Shown here: piece by piece, positions 7,481 through 12,665 of the stretch
Layout: every line of letters begins with the position of its first letter
How positions within the stretch are numbered: position 1 is the stretch's first letter
From: Gammaproteobacteria bacterium UBA3067
GTDB lineage: Bacteria > Pseudomonadota > Gammaproteobacteria > Pseudomonadales > UBA3067
Direction of reading: 5' to 3'
DNA length: 12,665 nucleotides
Assembly: GCA_002366835.1 (NCBI GenBank)
Contig: DFBZ01000022.1
Span: 1-12,665 of the forward strand
Translations under genes and position numbers: made by a program
The notes under the pieces: generated by a model
The model's input: the letters and a program-made list of their open reading frames with translations, nothing else
What the model was told of the DNA's origin: nothing
Databases searched by the model: none

Positions 7481-8455
7481 ATGGTTGATAAATGTCCAGT
7501 TTGTGCATCTGAACTAACGAGTAAAAATGATGCTCCTGATGGTAAGGATGTAACAATTTATTCATGTCCATTGTGTGGTGACTTCGTATTTTCAAGGTCA
7601 TTGGTAGCAAGCTTACCCCACGCTATTGAAACTGAAAAGGATGCAAGTACAAAAATAAGTTATGCTATAAGGCTCATGCAAAACGCCAAAGATTGTCCTG
7701 AGCTTTATACAAATACTGTAGATGAAATACTAAAGCGTTCTTTACCAAAGCCAAGAGAGCAGGCGGACCTATTTATCCGTTGGCTAGCTGAAAATGTTGA
7801 AAGCCCAGGAGAAGCAATCTGGGTTGAACCAAGCACTCATAGAACAATAATAGGGGCAAAATCGCCCGAAGGTTTTACTCTTGTTCTTCGTCATTTATTT
7901 GATGTTGGGTTAGTAGCTGGTAATTTATCTGAAACAATAGGTGCGCCTGGTAGAGCCAACGTTACCTTGTCATTTGAAGGGTGGGAGTATTTTGAAAAAT
8001 TACAGCATGGTGAAGGAACATATCGAAAAGCATTTATGGCAATGAAATTTGGTGTTAAGGAGCTAAATGAGATATTGGAGGATGTATTTAAACCCGCAGT
8101 CAAACAAACAGGATTTGAACTTCAAATTCTTAGCGATGAACCAAAGGCAGGATTAATCGATGATAGACTTCGTGTTGAAATACAAGCATCTGATTTCATA
8201 GTAGCCGATTTAACACATGATAATCTTGGTGCATATTGGGAGGCTGGGTATGCTGAAGGGCTTGGTAAGCCAGTAATCTACACATGTGAAAAATCAAAAT
8301 TTGAAAAAGAAAAAACACACTTTGATACAAATCACCATCTTACAATACCTTGGGATACTGAGAATCCGCTTCAGGCAGGTGAAGACCTGAAGGCAACAAT
8401 TAGAGCCACTTTGCCGAATTTAGCAAATCAAGAAGATGAACAAAAGCTACAATAA
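7481..8455 (+). CDS. Zinc-ribbon protein with nucleoside 2-deoxyribosyltransferase-like (TIR-like) C-terminal domain
   Basis: The 324-residue protein has three parts. Residues 5-32 form a four-cysteine zinc ribbon (C5, C8, C29, C32). Residues about 50-180 are helical and unrecognised. Residues about 182-310 form a Rossmann-like domain with KAFMAMKF (183-190), a DDRLRVEIQASDFIVADLT segment (Asp243) and YWEAGYAEGLGKPVIY (Glu254), then HFDTNHH. The ADLT and E-x-GYA motifs are those of nucleoside 2-deoxyribosyltransferase-like proteins, structurally related to TIR domains; Glu254 is the likely catalytic residue for cleaving an N-glycosidic bond in a nucleoside or NAD-like substrate. The gene is visibly AT-rich compared with the ABC operon and sits just after an attC, so it is the second cassette gene and horizontally acquired. 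An anti-phage or stress effector role is inference. ATG 7481 has only a weak AAGTGG upstream. Confidence 0.85.
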   Translation: MVDKCPVCASELTSKNDAPDGKDVTIYSCPLCGDFVFSRSLVASLPHAIETEKDASTKISYAIRLMQNAKDCPELYTNTVDEILKRSLPKPREQADLFIRWLAENVESPGEAIWVEPSTHRTIIGAKSPEGFTLVLRHLFDVGLVAGNLSETIGAPGRANVTLSFEGWEYFEKLQHGEGTYRKAFMAMKFGVKELNEILEDVFKPAVKQTGFELQILSDEPKAGLIDDRLRVEIQASDFIVADLTHDNLGAYWEAGYAEGLGKPVIYTCEKSKFEKEKTHFDTNHHLTIPWDTENPLQAGEDLKATIRATLPNLANQEDEQKLQ

Positions 8456-8468
8456 AGTAAATATATTG

Positions 8469-8525
8469 AAGGGGTCAGAGTAATCCCACCCCAAGAGGTC
8501 GGTATCTAGGGTTTAATTTGACTCC
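8469..8525 (+). repeat. REP-like element, copy 1 (GGGGTCAGAGTAAT with inverted partner)
   Basis: AAGGGGTCAGAGTAAT (8469-8484) recurs at 11376-11392 with one extra G. About 25 bases further on, TTTAATTTGACTCC is an imperfect reverse complement of the same motif, giving a REP-like dyad. Such GTCAGAG-type repeats commonly accompany RAYT transposases, one of which lies at 11706. The copy starts 13 bases after the stop of the cassette gene, where that cassette's attC would be expected. Confidence 0.5.
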
Positions 8526-8541
8526 TTGACTCCTTGACTCT
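8518..8541 (+). repeat. Three tandem copies of an 8-bp unit (TTGACTCC)
   Basis: TTGACTCC occurs at 8518 and 8526, followed by TTGACTCT at 8534. The array overlaps the right arm of the REP-like dyad and may be an expansion of it. Confidence 0.8.
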
Positions 8542-8955
8542 CTAGCTCCTTCGCTCATACGGGTGCGGCTCGGGTGGGGCGGACTTCCTAGGGCTTAGCA
8601 AAATAAGATGAGATGAAGACGTGGTGCTTAGGTACGGTGAGTGGCGGAGCCCTGTCACTGAAGTAATCGATTTTTTTATAATAACTGTATGTCTGGACTT
8701 CCCGCCTGTTGTATAGACTTTGTAACCATGACTGATATTTGGGCGTTTTCCCTGGTAGTCGCCGAACTCCCTTTGATAGAATCGCGTCTCAAAATTGGAA
8801 ACACACTTATTCCATTGCTCAGGCACCGGGCACAGAAACCTTCAAGGACTAGCTGGCCGATATAGATCCCCTAATTTTGCTTGAGTTTACTGCTTTCTTT
8901 TGAGCTTGGGCATCCTGTTGTAGTGTGTGAACTACTGATAATAAGGAAGCCAGAA
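8542..8955. other. Intergenic region with one doubtful minus-strand reading frame
   Basis: These 414 bases separate the repeats from the lipoprotein gene. A minus-strand frame at 8826-8542 (94 residues from a GTG start, beginning PEQWNKCVSNFETRF) is open, but I recognise no family. Its C-terminal part, rich in Ser and Pro, reads through simple sequence next to the repeats. It may be a degraded gene fragment or chance. No clear promoter for the lipoprotein gene was found; only GATAAT at 8937-8942, too close to the ATG to serve. Confidence 0.3.
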
Positions 8956-11343
8956 ATGGTAATTCATCATATAGGTACAAAAACTTTCTTAGAGTACCTG
9001 CAGCTTTGTGTAATCGCATTACTGTTAACCGCTTGCGGCAGCGATGGAAATAGTGAAGGCCCTAGGGAGCCTGATCTATCGGAAACATACGATAATGTAG
9101 AGGCCGTGGAGCGGGTTGATGCTTCCATCTCGATAGAAAGTGATAGCTACGAGTTTTTGGAGTCACCTGAACCATTTATTGTTACAGCCTCATTTAATGA
9201 AGACCTTTCTTTTGTTTCTACTTCTTCCTTAAGTACAACTAATGCGACGGTTCGCTCTATAGGTCTGCCGGATAACGGCTCGTATACGTTTTCGGTTGTC
9301 CCAGATGGATCAAGGCAGGATATTGTAATTTTCATACCCAAAGATGCCGTTCGAACACAAAGCGGCCTGGGAAACAATGCATCCACAGTACTAACGGTGA
9401 GAGGCGAAGATACAACGGCACCAGAGCCGATGTTGACTCACGTCGTTTTAAGTTTCAATAGCGACCACTCTGTCAATGAAATTGAGCTATCCATTACATT
9501 TTCAGAAGATGTTACTAGCTTTACGGCTGAGCATATTGACCTTGAAAGTGCGGAGATTACTGCATTCACTGCAAATTCTGGCAGAAGCTACACGGCAGTT
9601 GTAAACTTTTCGCAACAGCAAGAAGAGATGGTTGCAAGTGTTCACTCGGCAGCATTTTCGGATGACGCAGGAAATTTAAACTTACCATCCAATATAATTA
9701 CCTTGTCCACGATGGCGCTGCCGCCAGAGGCCGTATCTGAGGTTAATGTATCAACTGGTTTAAGGTTGCTGAGTTTTTCGTGGTCCCTTTCTGAATATGC
9801 ATCTTACTATCAGGTTATGGAGGAATTCGGCCAGGAGGGAGGGTTTATCAATATTGGAAGCAAAATTCCAGCAAGCGGTGACCGCACGGTGACAATAAGC
9901 GATGTAGCGCTTCATCAACAGGTGGGGAAGGCGTATGTTGTTCGAGCTTGTAATGATGCAGGGTGTGTCGATAGCGACAAATTTTTTGCAACCGAACAAC
10001 TTTGGGATGCCGTAGGATATCTAAAAGCACCAAGGGCATCCGGACGTCAGGCTTTTGGTAATGCTGTCGCCTTGTCAATGGATGGTAGAGTAATGGCTGT
10101 CGCGGCAGTCAATGATGGTTTAATGTCAGATGATCCGCATGGAGAGCAAAACGAAGAGCTTTACCGTAGCGGTGTGGTTTATATCTATCGAAAGATCAAT
10201 AATCAGTGGCAATTTGCAAGTTTAGTTCAGGCACCCAATCGGGAGCGGGAAGATGCTTTTGGTGAGAGCATTAGCCTTAGCCAGGACGGCAGTGTGATAG
10301 CCGTTGGTGCACACACTGAGGATGGCTTACGAAGCCTACCGGATAGTAATAGCAAGCAGTCTAGCGGTGCTGTTTATGTATATAGATTCAACGGATTGAA
10401 ATGGGATTTTGAATACTATTTAAAGGCCCCCAATGGCAATGAATTCGACTATTTTGGGGGAGTCGTCAGTCTGGATGCACAAGGGGACACTCTTGCTGTA
10501 TCAGCGCGAGGAAAAGAAAGCTTAAGGAACTCAAGCCTTAGAATTGGCGGGGTTTACATATTTGAATATAGTCAAACTGGATGGCAACAAAGCGCTTTTA
10601 TTCAACCTGAAGACCAGAACGATTTACTTCGCTTTGGAGATTCAATAAAGCTTACTTCATCTGGTAGTGCTCTGGTTGTTGGTGCACCAGGAGAAAGTGA
10701 CCTAGACGCGGGCATTCTATCAATTGGTTCCGCTTATGCTTATGAGCTAAAAGATAATAGCTGGGTGGAAATAGCCAAGTTTATCTCGCCAGTAAGTCAG
10801 AAAAGATTGATATATGGAGCTGGAGTGTCGATAAGTGATAGTGGTGACACTGTAGTAGTATCGGCTCCCTGGGAAGATGATATTCAATCGTCCAGCATCA
10901 GCTCTGGAGCAGTTTACGTCTATAGACGTAGTGAGGGTGACAATTTTGGACTCCACGTTAAGTTAGCGTCAGATAATCCTGTTGATCATATAAAATTTGG
11001 AGTGGCTATTGCTCTTAATGGGCCTGGCGACACTCTTGTTATCTCTTCAAGTGAATATAGCCAATGGGCTAGAGGCTTTTATCTGGAGGAAAGCCCAAAT
11101 GACAACCGACCGTTTTCTTGGTCCGCGCATCATCTTTACAAGCTACAGGAAGACAGTTGGAATAAGATTTCTTTTGTTAAAGGAGGAGGTGATAAGTCTT
11201 TGGCAATCGACAGCAGCGGCCAAAGTGTTATTGCAGGTAGCTACAGTGATCACCGATTAATTGATGGTTTGCGTGCGATGGGTGATGTCGATTTTGAGAG
11301 CGCTGAAAAAGCGGATTTAACAGGAGCGGTGTTTATTTATTAA
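8956..11343 (+). CDS. Large surface/periplasmic lipoprotein with Ig-like, FN3-like and FG-GAP-type seven-bladed propeller domains
   Basis: I start at ATG 8956 (795 residues), which has AAGGA at 8943-8947. The open frame reaches back to 8881, but only this start places the lipobox LLTAC correctly (Cys27, with hydrophobic VIALLL before it). After an Asp/Glu/Ser-rich linker come two bacterial Ig-like domains (about 57-152 and 153-252), with EDxT and DDAGN-type turns. An FN3-like domain follows (about 255-345, with FSWSLSEYASYYQV and YVVRACNDAGC). Residues about 350-795 hold seven repeats of the form FG-x-(S/A)-(I/V)-L-x-x-x-G-x-x-(L/V)-A-V-x-A ... GAVYVY, the FG-GAP/integrin-alpha-like blade. 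The final blade closes at TGAVFIY, the last residues. Blades mostly carry DG rather than a full DxDxDG calcium site. A role in adhesion or ligand binding is inferred. The gene lies alone between two REP-like repeats. Confidence 0.85.
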   Translation: MVIHHIGTKTFLEYLQLCVIALLLTACGSDGNSEGPREPDLSETYDNVEAVERVDASISIESDSYEFLESPEPFIVTASFNEDLSFVSTSSLSTTNATVRSIGLPDNGSYTFSVVPDGSRQDIVIFIPKDAVRTQSGLGNNASTVLTVRGEDTTAPEPMLTHVVLSFNSDHSVNEIELSITFSEDVTSFTAEHIDLESAEITAFTANSGRSYTAVVNFSQQQEEMVASVHSAAFSDDAGNLNLPSNIITLSTMALPPEAVSEVNVSTGLRLLSFSWSLSEYASYYQVMEEFGQEGGFINIGSKIPASGDRTVTISDVALHQQVGKAYVVRACNDAGCVDSDKFFATEQLWDAVGYLKAPRASGRQAFGNAVALSMDGRVMAVAAVNDGLMSDDPHGEQNEELYRSGVVYIYRKINNQWQFASLVQAPNREREDAFGESISLSQDGSVIAVGAHTEDGLRSLPDSNSKQSSGAVYVYRFNGLKWDFEYYLKAPNGNEFDYFGGVVSLDAQGDTLAVSARGKESLRNSSLRIGGVYIFEYSQTGWQQSAFIQPEDQNDLLRFGDSIKLTSSGSALVVGAPGESDLDAGILSIGSAYAYELKDNSWVEIAKFISPVSQKRLIYGAGVSISDSGDTVVVSAPWEDDIQSSSISSGAVYVYRRSEGDNFGLHVKLASDNPVDHIKFGVAIALNGPGDTLVISSSEYSQWARGFYLEESPNDNRPFSWSAHHLYKLQEDSWNKISFVKGGGDKSLAIDSSGQSVIAGSYSDHRLIDGLRAMGDVDFESAEKADLTGAVFIY

Positions 11344-11351
11344 TACACCGC
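11326..11351 (+). terminator. Hairpin spanning the lipoprotein stop codon (GCGGTGT/ACACCGC)
   Basis: A perfect 7-bp stem (11326-11332 with 11345-11351) encloses a 12-base AT-rich loop containing the TAA stop. No T-run follows, so it is not a standard intrinsic terminator; it could be an RNA-end stabilising hairpin or a mobile-element scar. Confidence 0.35.
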
Positions 11352-11375
11352 CTAGGGACACTCAAAGCGCCCATC

Positions 11376-11392
11376 AAGGGGGTCAGAGTAAT
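11376..11392 (+). repeat. REP-like element, copy 2 (AAGGGGGTCAGAGTAAT)
   Basis: This is the same motif and orientation as at 8469-8484, with one extra G. The related string GTAGGGTCAGGTCTTTC lies about 30 bases further on (11424-11440), a sequence type I associate with the flanks of Y1/RAYT transposase genes. The two copies bracket the lipoprotein gene. Confidence 0.55.
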
Positions 11393-11705
11393 TGATATTA
11401 ATAGATTAACCAAAAGGAAAAAAGTAGGGTCAGGTCTTTCTATGCCACATCAGTCGGACCGATTAACGATTCTGCTGACCGTTGAATAAAATAGGTAGGA
11501 CAGGCATTGCTAAGAAAAACAAAAAAATCCAAACCGAAGGCTGAGGGATAGCCACTAAAATAAATGCGTGCGTTCAGCGGAAGGCATTAAATCGGCGGAA
11601 TACTAATAAAAAAGAATAAAAGTTTCCCTTTTTCTCAACAGTCAGGTGCGCGAAATCATTGGTAATCTCACTTTCAAGAATATTTCAGCAGGAGATGTTT
11701 AAAAG
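11393..11705. other. Non-coding, AT-rich 3' flank of the transposase remnant
   Basis: I see no gene on either strand here. The GTAGGGTCAGGTCTTTC string at 11424-11440 is the only recognisable element. The rest contains A-rich runs (around 11516-11527 and 11608-11620) and lies downstream of the minus-strand transposase stop. Confidence 0.5.
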
Positions 11706-12206
11706 CTAAGCAGTATTCGCTAAGCGTTTCCTTTCCCGTGGTTTGGTAAACCGTTTGCAATAAATGGAATCAAATTCGGTGGCGTTGGTGTGCCATGTTT
11801 CCAAGTCGATACCTATGCGTTCCAGTACTGGGGGGAGATTGTCTGGAATAGCACCACGTTTGTCTGGCCGGATAATTCTACCAGTAAAATCAACGAGTTC
11901 TAGATAATCAACAAGGGAAAATAGAATGCCATTGTGTTGGCCATTTTTTTCGTTGCCCTCAAATCGGGCTAAGGGTTTTGCAGCAATAGTAAAACGGAGC
12001 AGATTTTGGTGTTCAATTTGTTCTTTAACCGCCAGGTCGGGATTAAATTGCGGTTTAATGCGTTCTTTAACACTGGTGTATTCAGATGCTTCGGGTGTGG
12101 TAGCCATATTCGCGCGAACGGGGTTTAAATCAACGTATGCCATGCAGGATAATACGGCTTCTTCGCTTAACTAGGCCTGAGATTTGAATCGAGACTCCCA
12201 GAAGCG
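11706..12206 (-). pseudogene. Truncated REP-associated (Y1/RAYT-type) transposase with internal stop
   Basis: The minus-strand frame carries the C-terminal half of a RAYT-like transposase: VLSCMAYVDLNPVRANMA, then SEYTSVKERI, LVDYLELVDFTGRII, DKRGAIPDNLPPVLERIGI, and the end PRERKRLANTA. Upstream of Met 12143 the same frame continues as LSEEAVLSC, then meets TAG at 12173-12171, and beyond it RFWESRFKSQA (12206-12174). The stop replaces the second Leu of the usual KSQALL motif, a one-base change from TTG. The N-terminal half with the HUH histidines and catalytic Tyr is absent: homology ends about 11 bases from the inverted-repeat element at 12217. The gene therefore cannot make an active transposase, though an internal start at 12143 leaves 145 residues open. 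It probably explains the REP-like repeats nearby. Confidence 0.85.
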
Positions 12207-12216
12207 GAAATCCTAA

Positions 12217-12375
12217 GGACACCCAATAAAATTGATTAAATTTACTCGACTTGGAAACATTGTGGGCCAATGCGTGATTTCATATATTAAACGAAAAATT
12301 CAAGATATCGGTCATGGCGGCAAGGTAATAGCTGGGTTAGAGTCTTGTTTTTTATGGATATTTTTATGGGTGTCC
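12217..12375. mobile_element. Small inverted-repeat (MITE-like) element, about 159 bp
   Basis: GGACACCCA-ATAAAA at the left end (12217 onward) is matched in reverse complement by the right end TTTTTATGGGTGTCC (12361-12375): 8 perfect terminal bases, then an AT-rich extension with one offset. The interior is AT-rich and codes for nothing recognisable. CCTA occurs on the outer side of both ends (12212-12215 and 12376-12379), which could be a target duplication if one base is allowed at the left. No transposase of its own is present. It lies exactly where the transposase remnant loses homology. Confidence 0.5.
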
Positions 12376-12402
12376 CCTAGAGTGGTTTCCCCTAGAGTGG
12401 TT
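12373..12402 (+). repeat. Two tandem copies of a 15-bp unit (TCCCCTAGAGTGGTT)
   Basis: The copies at 12373-12387 and 12388-12402 are identical. The first overlaps the end of the inverted-repeat element by three bases, so the duplication may have arisen with or after that insertion. Confidence 0.9.
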
Positions 12403-12449
12403 AAGCATAGCGACAGTTTTTTTCGTTGCGCCTTTTGATTCACTGCAAA

Positions 12450-12474
12450 GCTGCGCGTCTTGGCAGCGTTATGA
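12450..12474 (+). other. Possible right half of an attC site
   Basis: GCTGC (12450-12454) and GCAGC (12463-12467) form a small hairpin followed by GTTATGA (12468-12474), which resembles an attC R' core and its GCGTT end. No RYYYAAC partner lies upstream, where the tandem repeat and inverted-repeat element sit. If real, it is a truncated site marking the start of another cassette. Confidence 0.3.
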
Positions 12475-12491
12475 ACCTACGGGTAAAGTCA

Positions 12492-12665
12492 ATGAAGAAT
12501 GGGATGTCAGCATATATTTCAAAACCTAGAACAGCATTTTTTGGAGCTGCGATATTTGGCAGCTTTTGGTTTGTCATTGGAGCCTTTAATGATTTTTTAT
12601 TAGTGCCTACATATGTTCTGGTCAACAAAACCGGACACACTAATTTGCTAAATTTTCATAATTAA
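12492..12665 (+). CDS. Small hydrophobic membrane protein, hypothetical
   Basis: This gives 57 residues from ATG 12492, with GGGTAAAG just upstream as a weak ribosome site; an in-frame ATG at 12471 would add seven residues but overlaps the possible attC core. Residues about 14-44 are hydrophobic (TAFFGAAIFGSFWFVIGAF and FLLVPTYVLV), suggesting one or two membrane passes with a short polar tail. The stop TAA is the last codon of the window. The family is unrecognised. Its position after a possible attC half-site would fit a cassette gene; small membrane proteins are common in integron arrays. Confidence 0.5.
   Translation: MKNGMSAYISKPRTAFFGAAIFGSFWFVIGAFNDFLLVPTYVLVNKTGHTNLLNFHN

Noticed and set aside
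8542..8826. 94-residue minus-strand frame as a real gene
   Set aside because: GTG start, no recognisable domain, and its C-terminal end reads through simple repeat-flanking sequence; kept only as a note in the intergenic entry.
8881..8955. Longer start for the lipoprotein gene
   Set aside because: It would put a second hydrophobic stretch before the lipoprotein signal and the lipobox at residue 52; ATG 8956 has a proper ribosome site and a standard signal length.
8469..11392. CRISPR array or phage-related structure
   Set aside because: The repeats are few, unevenly spaced and without unique spacers; no cas or phage structural genes are present.
11926..12174. 82-residue plus-strand frame opposite the transposase remnant
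   Set aside because: It is the antisense of recognisable RAYT motifs on the minus strand.
11352..12380. CTAGGGACAC at 11352 and GTGTCCCCTAG at 12370 as ends of one about 1-kb element containing the transposase
   Set aside because: The match is 10 bases with a one-base gap and the right copy is explained by the shorter inverted-repeat element; too weak without other copies.
12232..12438. 68-residue plus-strand frame
   Set aside because: It lies in the AT-rich interior of the inverted-repeat element and runs through the tandem repeat; no family resemblance.

Overview
The window looks like a marine-type gammaproteobacterial chromosome segment. The evidence is a LolA-like/outer-membrane-barrel export operon, a cytochrome c peroxidase remnant, an integron-type gene cassette with an attC site, and a decayed REP-associated (Y1/RAYT-family) transposase with REP-like repeats. 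The lineage is inferred from gene families only; a Cellvibrionales-like background would fit but cannot be proven from this sequence.

Left part (1-6822): a minus-strand remnant of a di-haem cytochrome c peroxidase C-terminus runs off the left edge. It is followed on the plus strand by a tight five-gene operon: LolD/MacB-type ATPase, a MacB-type permease with an unusually large periplasmic domain, a second LolC/E-type permease, a LolA-like periplasmic protein, and an outer-membrane beta-barrel ending in Phe. Three of the four junctions overlap or nearly touch, and several starts are GTG or TTG. Together the genes look like a complete inner-membrane to periplasm to outer-membrane route for a lipid, lipoprotein or other hydrophobic cargo.

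Middle part (6823-8470): an integron-cassette region. A cassette spanning about 7052-7452 starts with TTAAGT and carries an attC whose R'' box is ACTTAAC, the exact complement of its own start, as cassette excision/integration predicts. Its gene is a small hypothetical protein broken by a one-base frameshift in a T-run. The next cassette begins TTATAT and holds a zinc-ribbon plus nucleoside 2-deoxyribosyltransferase-like (TIR-like) protein, a plausible anti-phage or nucleotide-signalling effector. Its own attC is missing, and a REP-like repeat starts directly after the gene.

Right part (8469-12665): two same-strand copies of a GGGGTCAGAGTAAT repeat flank a large lipoprotein with two Ig-like domains, an FN3-like domain and a seven-bladed FG-GAP-type propeller. 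Then comes a truncated, nonsense-mutated RAYT transposase on the minus strand. Its missing N-terminal side abuts a 159-bp element with GGACACCC inverted ends, followed by a 15-bp tandem repeat, a possible attC half-site and a small membrane protein ending at the right edge. The region reads as an old accessory locus with several rounds of insertion and decay.
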